Source of the DNA: Heligmosomoides polygyrus polygyrus
Taxonomy: Eukaryota; Nematoda; Chromadorea; Rhabditida; Heligmosomidae
Reading direction: 5' to 3'
Assembly: GCA_947396885.1 (NCBI GenBank)
Contig: OX377204.1
Span: 52,129,139-52,193,138 of the forward strand
Length of the DNA stretch: 64,000 nt
Position numbers and translations under genes: made by a program
Notes under the pieces: model-generated
The model's database searches: none
Seen by the model: the letters and a program-made list of their open reading frames with translations, nothing else
What the model was told of the DNA's origin: nothing
In this document: positions 10,773 through 22,363 of the stretch, piece after piece
Numbering within the stretch: position 1 is the first letter of the stretch
Layout: every line of letters begins with the position of its first letter

Positions 10773-11102
10773 AAGGCTCGTTCACACTTCTGCGACGCCG
10801 CGGCGCGGCACGTGGGACGACGGCCATCTCCGCGAAATCTGGCGGTCGCGGCGCGGTCATGTTAGAGCACCGTTATAGACATCGGGACTGACGTCTCCGT
10901 GCATGCCCCGCCGCCAGGAATGATTGGAACCATTTCAGCCAGCGACAGTAAGCGCGGCGTCGCCTGCGATAGCCGTCGCGGCTGCCGCAAGACTCTGCAT
11001 GTCCGCCCCTGTGGCACGTGTCGCAGCGCCCCGCCGGGGCCCTCGCAGTCATATGCTTCATCATGGTCGCGCCGCGCTGTCGCAGAAGTATGCGGAGCCC
11101 TT
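10773..11102. repeat. GC-rich MITE-like element, copy 2
   Basis: Terminal inverted repeats of about 35 bp: AAGGCTCGTTCACACTTCTG at the left and the inverse of AAGGGCTCCGCATACTTCTG at the right, both followed inward by GCGAC and GCGGCGCG. The 330-bp interior is very GC-rich and non-coding. The termini resemble those of the copies at 657-1165 and 30469-30907. Confidence 0.6.
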
Positions 11103-12502
11103 AACGCGACATCTGCGGCTGCTCGCTGTCCACCCAGCAATTCTCAGGAAGCATCGCATGCCAGCCCACCCTTCGGATTCTTCCAGACGCGCATTGCTCC
11201 TCGTGGTTGCTCTTTCCACAAACGAAGCGCGGATGCCTTCACATGAACGGCTGTAGCGCCCCGCCTGTCACAATGTCGATGTCGTCTTACTGCTGCCTTA
11301 GTTGGGTTTGTCTGTCATTCATACCAAGAATGAGCAGCGATCCGTTGTCGCACGAGGAGTTGCGGTTTTACGCGGTTCAGGCTTGTATGGGCTATGCTTG
11401 AGAGACCGAGGAATGTACTTATTTATCACCGCGTACCAGAATTTGAGCGCCTACCTGTTATCTCAGTGGAATGGACTGCATTTCTGCTGCGTATCTGGTG
11501 CCACTATTTCCAGCTAACCTGTTAAATTTCTTTGGTTTGCGCTACCGCTGTAGAGTTGCAGCTTATTCACCGCTTCGAATGCGTCTTTTGCGCAATATAA
11601 GAGGCTTAGGAGAGGCGCTATTGCATGCAGCCATTCGCAGCTGCTAAAATCGGCTGTCGTTTCAAGCTTCATATCTAGCTGAGACTTTCCGTTGCTCTAA
11701 TCGTCCTCAATTTCAGCGTGGACGTGCGTTGTGTTCAAAGGCGTCTTGAAGGCGTCGTCTCTGGTCGATGATCTCCTCCAGCTCTCTTTCGCAGGAATTC
11801 CTACCAATACTTCGACGGTGTTTTGATGTTGTGTTAGATGTTTATGACGTTGGACGCTGTTACCGGATAGTGTCTGCATCTAGAATTCGCCAAGCCGGCG
11901 CCCATTATTTCGCGGATGTTACTGTTGTGTTGTTACCATAGGATACGGTTGCATCATAGCTTGTTCATGGTTGTACTGTACATATGTTATTTGTGAGAAG
12001 TGAAGCTGTTGAAAGTGGTTGCTTCATGCTGGCTGGTTGCCATCCAGAGCCGGCTTCTCCTGTAACGGAAACAGTTCATCGCCGCCAAACGTTTCAACAG
12101 CGGAAGTTCGAAAAAGCGTGAATTCTTTGGCAGAGCGATGTGCAGGTCGGTTGGGTGAGAACGACAGATTCCAACAGTAAGCCATAAGGAGCTGAGAGAG
12201 GCAAGAGATAAACTATGTACGGAAAATCTGACCACATACCTGAGCTGCTTGACGTATGTCACTCATTGGGGACTGAAAAAATACGAGCGTTTTAATTACA
12301 CAAGTCTTCAGCCTTCGAAATAAGGGCAGGCGGAAATCTTGGAAATTTCTGAAACCAAGTAATTTGGAAACTGTCATTGTGTGCTGTGCCCAAGGATGAT
12401 TCCTCCAGTAAGAGACGCAAAACGTTAGCAAGCTGTAATTTTCAACCCTTCCCGTGAAATCTAGTGTTCTGAAGGGGGCAATATTGCAGTTATTTATTTA
12501 TT
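11103..12502. other. Unassigned sequence
   Basis: No conserved coding exon, RNA gene or known repeat was recognised, apart from a short (TTTA)n run at 12490-12500 that ends in TTCACTAC. The same (TTTA)n-TTCACTAC junction starts the CR1 tail near 52960, so this may be the end of a truncated CR1 copy. Confidence 0.35.
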
Positions 12503-12518
12503 CACTACGATGCATCAC
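12503..12518 (+). repeat. Target-site duplication, left copy (16 bp)
   Basis: CACTACGATGCATCAC occurs here and at 19085-19100 in the same orientation, bracketing both RTE-like elements. It is the duplication made by the minus-strand element's insertion. Confidence 0.85.
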
Positions 12519-12523
12519 TTCTT
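12510..12523 (+). repeat. Target-site duplication of the plus-strand element (14 bp)
   Basis: ATGCATCACTTCTT is repeated at 15661-15674, directly bracketing the plus-strand RTE-like element. Its last five bases (TTCTT) come from the pre-existing minus element's (TTC)n tail, so the plus element inserted second. Confidence 0.8.
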
Positions 12524-15500
12524 GGTGGCGATGTCCGTTCCTCCACGTGGTGCCACTGGAAACTACTCGCTCTGCGAGTTAAGCCGAACACGGACACTCG
12601 ATTGCAGGCGACAGGCCCTTGTGACAGGCCGGCCTACGAAGACCCGTGTCACATCACATGGTGTATGACAGCTCAAGTGTTTCGAGATAGTGCTACGGCG
12701 TCCGCGGGAGCCGACGCGCACTCGCAGAGCCCGGCGAGTGTGAGAAGTATGCGAGGGTCCCTGATGCGAGGACGGCATCGGGGGGCAACTGAGCTAGTCC
12801 GAAAGTCCCGTAACGTAAGCAGGACCCGCGTGGCTACGCTGAATGTGGGTACGTTGACGGGTCACTCGTGCGAGTTGGTAGAAGCACTGGAGCGTAGAAG
12901 AGTTGATTTCTGTGCGGTGCAGGAGACGAGGTGGTCCTGCCGCAAGTCAAGAGATATAGGACGTGGCTTCAAGGCCGTTCTATGTGGAAGTCCCAGGACC
13001 ACCAGTGGTGTCGGAATAATCGTCTCCGAACGATTTCGTGACTCGATTGTAAGTGTCGAGCGCTTTGACGATCGATTGATGAAGATCGTTGTCGCCGCTA
13101 AGGAGCGACTCTATCACTTCTTCTCAGCGTATGCTCCGCAGACTGGCTGCTCGGATCAAGCCAAGGAAGAGTTTTGGAGCCTGCTTGATGAGAAGACAGC
13201 AGAGGTACCGTCGAAAGATGTCATCATAGTCGCTGGTGACCTTAATGGGCACGTAGGTGCTACGAAAGACGGGTACAGCTGTCATGGTGGGTTCGGATAC
13301 GGATCACGTAACGCCGATGGTGAGCGCATTCTTGATTACGCGGAATCGCATAACCTCACCATAGTGAACACCGTCTTCCGAAAACGCGACTCGCACCTTA
13401 TCTCATACTACAGTGGGAGCACCAAGACTCAGATAGACTTTGTCCTTGTGAGAGATCGCGACCGGAGTCTTGTCACGGACGCGAAGATCGTGCCGTATGA
13501 GACGGTCGCCCCACAGCATCGACCGCTGATCTGCACTTTGAAGATCGCCCCTCCGAGGCTGAAGCAGGTTGAGCGATGCGGTGCAGCTAGAATTAAGTGG
13601 TGGCGAATCAGAGAGAAGGAAGCAGCTGTGATTTCTCGCGTGCGGTTACCGACAATCACGACTGTCGACGAAACTTGGAAGAAGGCGACCGACGCGATTC
13701 GTCAAGCTGCACAGTCGGAACTCGGCATTACGAAGCCTGGGCGACGGAAGGTCGACAAGCAGGCCTGGCTGTGGACAGATGACGTGAAAGCGAAAGTTCG
13801 AGAGAAGAAGTCGCTTTATCACGTGTTTCTCGGCGAAAAGACAGCCGATAACTGGCGGAAGTACCAAGAAGCGAAGAAAGCTGCAAAAAAGGCCGTGGCT
13901 GTCGCAAAAGCCACTCATTATGGAGATGTCAACGAGAAGCTCGAGTCTCGCGATGGTGAGCGCTATCTGTACCGACTTGCAAAGAATCGCCATTGCCAGA
14001 CCGAGGACATCGAGAAGTTCTTCGGCATCAATGATGAGGACGGCCATCTTCTTACGGACCGCAAGAAGGCATTGAAGCGATGGCGTGATTATTTTGAGGA
14101 AATCTCTACGGTAGAGTTCCCTCATCCAGCCATCCCTTCAACGGCTCCAACCCACGGCCCCGTTCAGAAGATCACCGTGGAGGAGATTGAAGCGGCTTTG
14201 AAGAAGATGAGGCCAAGCAAAGCGACTGGGCCCGATGACGTGGCAGCTGATTTGTGGAAGTCCAAGTATTGGTACCCTGCTGAGTGGTTGGCGAAGTTCT
14301 TTAATCAGGTTGTGGCGGAGAAGAAAGTGCCTGAGTGTTGGCGCCAAAGTACGACGATCCCGATTTGGAAGAAGAAGGGCAGTCCTGCAGACTGCTCCAA
14401 TTACCGTCCGATTCGCTTGCTTTCGCACAGCATGAAGATCTTTGAGCGAATTGTCGATGGACGAATTCGAGACATCGTCCAGTTGTCCAGCAATCAGTGC
14501 GGTTTCGTGGCTGGCTGTGGCACCATTGATGCCATACATGCCGCCCGCCTCCTGTTAGAGAAGCACCGCGAGAAACAGAAGCCAGTGCATATAGCCTTCC
14601 TCGACTTGGAGAAGGCCTTCGACCGCGTACCGCGTGAAGTGATATGGTACGCCTTGCGACATCATGGAGTTCCCGAAGAGCTCATAGAGTGGGTGCGAAT
14701 TCTCTACTCTTGTCCAAAGAGTCGAGTTCAAGCTGCAGCTGGAACCTCGATGGAGTTCCCCATCTCTGTCGGGATACACCAGGGTTTTGCGCTTTCCCCA
14801 CTCCTCTTTGTTGTCGTCATGGATGCCATCACACGAGATCTTCAGAAGCCCGTCCCTTTGACGTTGCTTTATGCCGATGATGTGATGCTCGCTAGCGAAG
14901 ATAAAGGAGAACTTGAGCGAGAGTTGCAAGCTTGGTGTGATCGCTTGGAGCGGTTTGGACTCAAACTGAACGTGAAGAAGACCGAATATCTAACGATAGA
15001 CGTTACTGAGTCCATGTCCATCAAGGTTAGCGGCATCGAGCTTCCACGCACTGCGGTCTTTAAGTATCTGGGATCAGCAGTCGCGTCTGACGGCAGACTG
15101 ATGGTCGAAGTGAATTCACGCGTGAGTGCAGCTTGGTCCAAGTGGCGCTCGTTGACTGGCGTACTCTGCGACAAGAAGATACCAGAGCGCTTTAAGTCAA
15201 AGATCTACAGAGCAGTCATCCGGCCAGTAGCGATGTACGGCGCTGAGTGTTGGCCTGCGACCAAGGAAGTTGAAGCGCGCCTCAGCGTCATGGAGACGAA
15301 GATGCTGCGCTGGACGGCAGGAGTCACGCGCATGGACCGCATCCGAAACGATGCTATTCGGCAGAAGTTCGGTGTCGCGCCGATAGCTGACAAGATGCGC
15401 GAAGCACGCTTACGATGGTACGGCCACGTTCTGCGTGGAGAAGAAGACAGCGTCCGCAAGATAGGCCTTAACTTCGAGGTAATAGGAAAGCGGCCTAGAG

Positions 15501-15660
15501 GGCGCCCGAAGCAGCGCTGGGCTGATACGTTACATACGGACTTGAAAGCGGCTGGTGTCCACCCTGATCTAGCGCTGGATCGGGAAAGGTGGCGTCATGA
15601 CACCAGAATAGCGGACCCCGCTACGAAGCGGGACAGACGCTGAAGAAGGAGAAGAAGACA
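12524..15660 (+). mobile_element. RTE-like non-LTR retrotransposon, apparently intact
   Basis: The element is 3137 bp, bounded by the 14-bp duplication ATGCATCACTTCTT. It has a short 5' leader of about 140 bp, a single ORF and a 3' end of only 17 bp, rich in GAAGAAG. This compact single-ORF layout with a simple-repeat 3' end fits the RTE clade. Three other copies in the window (15670-19084, 33570-35735, 6640-7066) are decayed, so this is probably the youngest. Confidence 0.85.
12665..15643 (+). CDS. Endonuclease/reverse transcriptase of RTE-like element
   Basis: The protein makes the nick and the cDNA in target-primed reverse transcription. The uninterrupted 992-residue frame starts at the first ATG; a longer frame from 12602 would need a TTG start. 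The N-terminal AP-endonuclease domain (about residues 58-300) has TLNVGTLTG, VQETRW, YAPQTGC, GDLNGHVG and a final APQHRPLIC. The RT domain (about 520-790) has NYRPIRLLSH, FLDLEKAFDRVP and the catalytic LLYADDVML. The C-terminus has the HVLRGEEDS and RPRGRPKQRW motifs common to this group. No stop, frameshift or lost catalytic residue was seen, so it may still be active. There is no ORF1. Minus-strand frames inside it are shadows. Confidence 0.88.
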   Translation: MTAQVFRDSATASAGADAHSQSPASVRSMRGSLMRGRHRGATELVRKSRNVSRTRVATLNVGTLTGHSCELVEALERRRVDFCAVQETRWSCRKSRDIGRGFKAVLCGSPRTTSGVGIIVSERFRDSIVSVERFDDRLMKIVVAAKERLYHFFSAYAPQTGCSDQAKEEFWSLLDEKTAEVPSKDVIIVAGDLNGHVGATKDGYSCHGGFGYGSRNADGERILDYAESHNLTIVNTVFRKRDSHLISYYSGSTKTQIDFVLVRDRDRSLVTDAKIVPYETVAPQHRPLICTLKIAPPRLKQVERCGAARIKWWRIREKEAAVISRVRLPTITTVDETWKKATDAIRQAAQSELGITKPGRRKVDKQAWLWTDDVKAKVREKKSLYHVFLGEKTADNWRKYQEAKKAAKKAVAVAKATHYGDVNEKLESRDGERYLYRLAKNRHCQTEDIEKFFGINDEDGHLLTDRKKALKRWRDYFEEISTVEFPHPAIPSTAPTHGPVQKITVEEIEAALKKMRPSKATGPDDVAADLWKSKYWYPAEWLAKFFNQVVAEKKVPECWRQSTTIPIWKKKGSPADCSNYRPIRLLSHSMKIFERIVDGRIRDIVQLSSNQCGFVAGCGTIDAIHAARLLLEKHREKQKPVHIAFLDLEKAFDRVPREVIWYALRHHGVPEELIEWVRILYSCPKSRVQAAAGTSMEFPISVGIHQGFALSPLLFVVVMDAITRDLQKPVPLTLLYADDVMLASEDKGELERELQAWCDRLERFGLKLNVKKTEYLTIDVTESMSIKVSGIELPRTAVFKYLGSAVASDGRLMVEVNSRVSAAWSKWRSLTGVLCDKKIPERFKSKIYRAVIRPVAMYGAECWPATKEVEARLSVMETKMLRWTAGVTRMDRIRNDAIRQKFGVAPIADKMREARLRWYGHVLRGEEDSVRKIGLNFEVIGKRPRGRPKQRWADTLHTDLKAAGVHPDLALDRERWRHDTRIADPATKRDRR

Positions 15661-15691
15661 ATGCATCACTTCTTCTTCTTCTTCTTCTTCT

Positions 15692-18600
15692 TCAGCGTTT
15701 ATCCCGCTTCGTAGCGGGTTGCGCTCTTCTGGTGTCGTGACGCCACCTTTCTCGATTCTGCGCTTCATCAGGGTGGACGCCAGTTGCTTTCATGTCCATG
15801 TTGAACGTATCGGACCAACGCTGCTTCGGGCGCCCTCCAGGCCGCTTTCTTGACAATTCCAACTCAAGGTATCTTGCGGACGCTGCCTTCTTTCCCATGC
15901 AGAACGTGGCCGTACCATCGCAAGCGAGCTTCGTGCATCTCGTCCGTTATCGGCGCGACACCAAACTTCGCCGAATAGCATCATTTCGGGTGCGGTCCAT
16001 GCGCGTGACTTCAGCGGTCCAGCGCAGCATCTTCGTCTCCATGACGCTGAAGGGCGTTTCAGCTTCATTAGTCGCAGGCCAACACTCAACGCCGTTCATC
16101 GCTACCGGCCGGACGACTGCGTGCTCTGGTATCTTCCTATCGCAGAGCACGCCAGTCAACGAGCACCACTCGGACCAAGCTGCACTCACGCTTAGGTTCA
16201 CTTCAACCATCAGACCGCCGTCAGACGCTATTGCTGGTCCCAGGTATTTAAACCCCGAAGTGCGTGCAAGCTCAGTGCCGTCAATCTTAATTGAGCCGGA
16301 GCTTGTTCACGTCAGTTGTTAGGTACTCGGTTTCTTGACGTTCAATTTAAGTCCGAACATCGCACCTGCCGCTCGAGATAATCTTTACCTTCGCAAGCGA
16401 GCATCACGTCATCAGCATAGAGCAATGTCCATGGGACAGGCTTCTGAAGATCCCTTGTAATGGCATTCATGACGACAACAAAGAGGAGTGGAGAAAGCGC
16501 AGAACTCTGGTGCACCCCAACAGAGATGGGAAACTCCATTGAGGTTCCAGCTGCAGCTTGCACTCTACTCTTTGGGCAAGAGTAGAGCATCCGCACCCAC
16601 TCTATGAGTTCCTCAGGTACGTTGTGTTGTCGCAAGGCCTACCATATCACCTCACGCGGTACGCGGTCGAAAGTCTTCTCCAAGTGGAGAAAGGCGATAT
16701 GCACCGGCTTCTGTTTCTCGTGATACTTCTCCACCAGGAGTCGGGCGGCGTGTATAGCATCAATGGTCCCACAACCAGGCACAAAGCCGCACTGGTTGTC
16801 GGAGAGCTTGACGATTTCACGAATTCGTCTGTCGAGGATCCGCTCGAAGATCTTCATGCTGTGCGAAGGCAAGCGAATCGGACGGTAATTGGAGCAGTCT
16901 GCAGGACTGCCCTTCTTCTTCCAAATCGAATCGTCGTACTGTTGTGCCAACACTCCGGTACTTTCTTCTCCTTTACTACCTGGTTGAAGAACTCAGCCAA
17001 CCACTCAGCAGGATACCAGAGCTTCGACTTCCAAACATCGACTGCCAGATCATCCGGCCCTGTCGTCTTGCATGGCTTCATCTTCTTCAGAGCAGCTTCT
17101 ATTTCCTCCACGGTGATCCTGTGAACGGGACCGTGAACAGAACCCACAGAAGGGATGGCCGGGTGAGGAAATTCTATAGTGGAAATTTCCTCAAAGTAAT
17201 CACGCCATCACTTCAGTGCCTTTTTGCGGTCTGTCCGAAGATGGCTGCTCTCATCGTTGATGCCAAAGAACCTTTCAATATCCTCGGTTTGGCGATGGCG
17301 GGACTTAGCAAGTCGGTACAAATGCCGCTCACCATCGTGCGACTCGAGCTTCTCGTTAACATCACCATAATGAGTGGCTTTCGCAACAGCCACGGCTTTC
17401 TTTGCAGCCTTCTTCGCCTTCCGATACTTCTGCCAGTTGTCGGCTGTTTTATCGCCGAGAAACACATGATACAGCGACTTCTTCTCTCGAACCTTCGCTT
17501 TCACATAGTCTGTCCACAGCCATGTCTGCTTGTCGTTTTTGCGTCGTCCAGGTTTCGTAGTGTCGAGATCCAATCTTGCAGCTTTTCGTATTGCGTCGCT
17601 TGCTCTCTTCCAACTTTCGTCGACAGTTGTGACTGTCGGCAACCGTACGCGGGAAATCACAGCTGCTTCCTTCTCTTTCATTCGCCACCACTTGATTCTT
17701 GCAGCACCGCATCGCTCGATCTGCTTCAGCCTCGGAGGGGCGATCTTTAGGGTGCAGATCAGTGGTCGACGCTGTGGAGCGACCGCCTCATACGGCACGA
17801 TCTTCGCGTCTGTGGCAATGCTTCGGTCGCGATCCTTCACAAGGACAAGGTCTATCTGAGACTTGGAGCTCCCACTATAGTATGAGATGAGGTGGGAGTC
17901 GCGTTTTCAGAAAACGGTGTTCACAATGGTTAGATTATGCGATTCCGCATACTCAAGAATACCATCGGCCATCGGCGTTACGTGACCCGTATCCGAAACC
18001 ACCATGACAACTGTACCCGTCCTTCGTAGCACCTACGTGCCCATTAAGCTCACAGCGACTATGATGACATTCTTCGGCGGTACCCCTGCTGTCTCCTCAT
18101 CAAGCACGCTCCAAAACTAATCCTTGGCTTGATCGGAGCAGCCAGTCTGCGGGGCATACGCAGAGAAGAAGTGATAGAGTCGCTCCTTAGCGGCGACAAC
18201 GACCTTCATCAACCGATCGTTAAAGCGCTCGACACTTACAATCGAGTCACGAAATCGTTCGGAGACGATGACCCCAACTCCACTGGTGGTCCTGGGACTT
18301 CCACAACGGGCCCCGAAGCTTCGTCCTATGCCCCTTGACTTGCTGGAGGACCACCTCGTCTCCTGCACCGCACAGAAATCAACTCTTCAACTCTTTAAAT
18401 TTAATTAATTAATTAAATAGTAGCTGGCTGATGTGGACAGGTAGCCTTGGTGTGAACCTGAACAAGAGTAAGCAACAAATTCACACATTTAGAGGGGCAT
18501 GCTCTTTTCTTCCGGCTCAACTGCAAGTTGTGCCACTTGTTCCCTTAGTTCAAAATTGGTTGCCAAAGGGTTGCAACTGCCGGGTGACTTGTTGTTCTCG

Positions 18601-19007
18601 TTGTTTTAGTGTTGTCTTTTTTCATTGCTTGGCTTGTTTCGATCTTGTTTTCTGGCGTTTTGTGCACGTCTATTTGACGTATAAATAAATAAATAAATAA
18701 AACTCTTCTACGCTTCAGTGCTTCAACCATCTCGCAGAGCGGCCCGTCGGTACCCACATTCAGCGTTGCTACGCGGGTCTACTTACGTTACGGGACTTTC
18801 GGACTAGCTCAGTTGCCCCCCCCCCCCTCGATGCCGTCCTCGCATCAGGGACCCACGCATACCTTCCACACTCGCCGGGCTCTGCGAGTGCACGTCGGCT
18901 CCCGCGGAGGCCGTAGCACTATCTCGAAATACGTGAGCTGACACACACCATGTGATGTGACATGGGTTTTCGTAGGCCGGCCTGTCACAAGGGCTTGTCG
19001 CCTGCAT
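15692..19007 (-). pseudogene. Broken endonuclease/reverse transcriptase ORF
   Basis: Pieces of the same protein as 12665-15643 are spread over several frames. 18804-19007 gives the leader region, 18117-18368 the endonuclease start (METRW-like QETRWSSSKSR), and 17208-17840 the linker. 16639-17147 and 16342-16635 give the RT domain, including LLYADDVMLACEG. 15692-16210 gives the C-terminus with RPGGRPKQRW. At least four frameshifts and the 18389-18700 insertion prevent one continuous product. Confidence 0.85.
18389..18700 (+). mobile_element. 312-bp (TAAA)n-tailed insertion in the minus RTE copy
   Basis: AACTCTTC is repeated on both sides (18381-18388 and 18701-18708). The inserted block starts AT-rich and ends ATAAATAAATAAATAAATAAA-like at 18680-18700. 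Sequence outside resumes the RTE frame exactly. It has no coding potential, so it is a short non-autonomous retroposon or the truncated end of a longer non-LTR element. No clear pol III promoter was seen. Confidence 0.65.
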
Positions 19008-19100
19008 TCGAGTGTCCGTGCTTAGCTTAGCTCACAAAGCGAGCCGTTTCCAGTGGCACCACGAGGAGGAACGGACATCGCCATCACTACGATGCATCAC

Positions 19101-20717
19101 AAACCAATTAAATAGGTCAGAATGCTGCCGCAAGTAAAATGGAAAAATGGGAGATAGAGAAAGAAGCCGTAATGAAAGGATTCGGCTATAAAAGTCCCTC
19201 AACCCCAGCAACGTAGGGAAAGCCGAATGAAGATTAAGACACTGCTGCCTCTGTGAAGCAGAAGGAATAAACATCGGTGTTATTTCTTTCCCTTTCTGAA
19301 TACGCCAGGCGTTCTTCCCCACAGAATATAAATTCAAGACCTACTAGACCCACAATGACCTTCAAGACCTTACTAGACCCACAATGACTGGTGGTCAGTC
19401 AATGCATTAGTCAATGTCTTGTAGGTGATACTCTGCTGCCGATTCATCGAGCATGGAGCACTGGAAGGCGCGTTGGGCCTGCGTGGACCGTTGCTGCACC
19501 TGCACTTCCCAAGCTAACTTCGCCTTCTGCTGAAGAGACAGTGCTCATCGGCAGATTTCACTTTCACATTGTTCGCCCAGATTGAACACGCCAGTCATAC
19601 ACACGTATTGGGCAACAAAATAAGCTTTAGAAAGTGAGCTGGAGAAGCAGTCACCTTTTGCGTTTTGTCTGCATTCAGTCTCCTTGGCGTTCGAACTTTG
19701 CTGTCCTGGAAACAGAAGCAAGATCAGCGGGTAGACACCAATCCAAAATTACAACTTCGTCGCGTAATCTTCCCTATTGTATTCTACGCATCCATTCTGA
19801 AGACTGTAATGACACCACTTTGTTTTTCGCGGCTGCAAATAATTGCGCAGGAATTGTAGACATGATACCCTACTAAAGCAGGATGTTTCCTGCTTTTTTA
19901 AAATTTAAACACGGCCGGCACAGCGTATAGAAATGCATTTTATAAAAATACATAAGAACGAGGTGAATTCAGCGGTCTGTTACATCGCCTTTGTTGATGA
20001 CGACAATTCTAAACATTTCGCACACTACCGAGGGGTTGTTATCAATAGGCTAGCCTACACATTAAAAGTAATGCTGTCAACGTGACTCCGCGCAAAATTC
20101 AGGTCAGAGACCGAGAAGGTATTGGTTCCATTCCTACACGCCGCGTACACGCGAATTTCGCATTAGTTCTCCACATACCCATCTACTACCACCTGTTTCC
20201 TCCCTTGTTCGTCCTCAATTTTGCGTGTGGGAATCTGAGCTTGACAGATTTAGGCGGCCCATCATGCAATGTGCTCAACTGGTGGCTTGTCCAGATTAGC
20301 ATTCAAGATGCGGAGCATAGTTAGGACACGCAGTGGCCGAACTTTGGTAACCGTCTATAAATTGCCGTTAGATGTTAGCATGTATGGGGTGGAGATGTTA
20401 TTCTGCACCAAGGTGTAAGTCAGAGCTTAGCTCTCCAGATCTTGCGGCATTTCGTCCACTGCGAGGATGCATTTCGTCCGCTGCGAGGATGCATCGAAAA
20501 CCTTCGTCCAACTGAAAGATCTTTACTCGTAAACCTCGTGGCAGGGATGGGTGAACACCAGCAGTTAACGCAGTCCGATCCGTCTTGGTCATCGAGTGCT
20601 GTGAAAAGGCTTAAGAGGTACGGTTCCATAGCTGTGCAGAGCTTTCGAATATCACCTTAGGAGTGTTTATCGTACCAACAGTATGTGTAGGGCAAATTTT
20701 CTGAGAATTTAACTCAC
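19101..20717. other. Unassigned sequence
   Basis: No exon or known element was recognised. A tandem duplication of GCATTTCGTCCACTGCGAGGAT occupies 20448-20491 as two imperfect 22-bp units. Sequence just right of the RTE pair may be the remainder of the repeat into which it inserted. Confidence 0.35.
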
Positions 20718-21099
20718 ACTGCGTAGCGAGTTCTTCGGTGTTGTCTGGAAGAGGTAGGATTACATCGATGAAATTCTGGAAGGAGAGTGAAAATTTCTGG
20801 AAACAGGAGTTTACCTTGGAGCTCGGGCTCTTCATTCTCTTCTCCTGAAAACCATGACTTTTGCTCAGATCGCTCAAGATTCGTCCCTACGTAAACGTGA
20901 ACCAAACCGATGCAAAGCACTGTTCTATTCTTACTAAACAGGTAATCGTCGCTGACCCCGATCGCTTTGTGGGGGCTGTATCCGAGGTTTAGCACATCCA
21001 TTTCGGTCATTTTCATGAAATCGCTGGTAGTACAGTCGAATGGTATGAAGACGGCGTCTGCGAAGGATGGTCGAGCTTGTGGTGCCTTTCGACGCTCGA
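20718..21099 (-). CDS. Partial host gene, two to three exons, unknown function
   Basis: Exon A (21099-20935) begins after TTCGCATTCAG and ends before GTAAGAATAG; 54 whole codons read smoothly, including SFADAVFIPFDCTTSDFMK and DVLNLGYSPHKAIGVSDDYL. It ends in phase 1. Exon B (20844-20815) begins after GGTTTTCAG, ends before GTAAAC, and continues in phase as REENEEPELQ. Exon C (20744-20718) after CTCTTCCAG gives DNTEELATQ before GTGAGT; an alternative acceptor CTTCCAG starts it farther upstream. Introns are 70-90 nt. The start and end of the gene were not found, and I do not recognise the protein. Confidence 0.6.
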
Positions 21100-22363
21100 C
21101 TGAATGCGAAAGAAGTACACCAGCCGTGTGTTTCTGCTCGAGCAATCAGTACGGTCAGCCAAGGAAGCGAGCGTCGTTCATGAGTGCCGGGGAGTGAAGA
21201 AGACAGAGAACGTAGAGATTCTTATTTTATGAGCGGCCAATGAACACTGGCATAACCACCGGCGCGCCGCTCGACCCTCTCCCTTAAACATCGTGTCCTC
21301 GAGCAGATTCGTGGTGTATTCGTGCACCCCCTAACTGATGAGAGAGTTTCGAGCATTATCTAAGAAAATGGACCGTCAACGAGTCGAGGTTCGAAACAGG
21401 GAAGTTTTGTTACGTTTTGCTCTCAGTTCGATCATCTGCAGTAGACGTCGCTAATTGTAAGTTAAGCTGCTACAGAGTGAACAAAGCAGGGAACTAGTGT
21501 GGCCTGCATGGGGTGGTGGAAACTCACAGCCAGTTACAACCAATCAGCACCGAACGATCACGCGCCAGCCAATCAGGGGACCAGCGTTCATAGCCCTTCG
21601 TGGTGGCGTTCCTAATCGATAAGGCCTAGTTAGACTGCTGCGTGCTGACTCATCACCATGTAAATCACATTAACTGCTAATGCCCAAAGCGCACACTTCC
21701 CTTATTTGTCTTCCTTCCGGTTCTGGATTCCTGCGTGTATTGCGCAGCCTGAAATTAAGGTTCAAATCGGAACTTTAAAGTGACCTACACATAAGGGAAT
21801 ATGTTTTCAACCCTCGAAGCATTTATGGCCGGTCACATCGTCCTTATTGCTGTTCTGAATTTGAACCAGTTGAATAGGCTTCCTAGTCACGATATATGGA
21901 GACCCACCTTGCCCCTATCTTTTCAATAACTGGCGGCTTTGCCCTAGGCGCAGCTACCTTCTAAGGATATAAGATGCGTGTATCTGTGCTCAGTTTTTCA
22001 AAGAAAAATTAACTGCAAGAGAATAGTCATGGAAGAGAAAGACTGCGGAGCACTCTTGCGACCTGCAACAGGTGCTTCAGAATTTCCTGAAGACGTCAGT
22101 GTTTCAACAAATTGAATGCCTGTGTTACATGGTGCTCGTTGTCAGGTTGATACCAGCTGAGACCGGAATGGCTTTGCAGGCAATTTCGAAAACTGCTTTG
22201 AGCTGTATTTCTGTGAAATCTTATTGTGTTTTTAGCGTCGACACACTAGGTCAATATCCATAATTTACAAGTGGTGCACAGATGACAACTAGGTGCTCTT
22301 TCTGCTACACGAAGCACTCTTTCTTTATTTTTAGATTATTTATAATTTGTTATTTTTATTTAT
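21100..22363. other. Unassigned sequence
   Basis: Upstream side of the minus-strand host exons. No further exon could be supported. AT-rich near 22320-22375, with a (TTTA)n run at 22350-22375 ending TTCATTTTAC. Confidence 0.3.

Larger units (their letters stand above)
15670..19084 (-). mobile_element. RTE-like element, degraded, tail to tail with the previous one
   Basis: It is bracketed by CACTACGATGCATCAC (originally at 12503-12518, and 19085-19100). The 3' tail is (TTC)8 on the plus strand at 15670-15693. It is a full-length copy of the same family as 12524-15660, with frameshifts and a 312-bp insertion at 18389-18700. With its neighbour it makes an inverted repeat with arms above 3 kb. 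Confidence 0.85.

Noticed and set aside
12602..12664. N-terminal extension of the intact RTE ORF
   Set aside because: It would require a TTG start; the first ATG is at 12665 and the extra residues lack motif support.
13429..15459. Long minus-strand frames (up to 159 codons)
   Set aside because: Shadow frames antisense to the RTE-like ORF.
18821..18833. Homopolymer C run, with others at 10246, 36216 and 49775
   Set aside because: Probable simple-sequence drift or sequencing uncertainty; no feature depends on them.
20448..20491. Two-unit 22-bp tandem repeat
   Set aside because: Only two imperfect units, with no context suggesting function.
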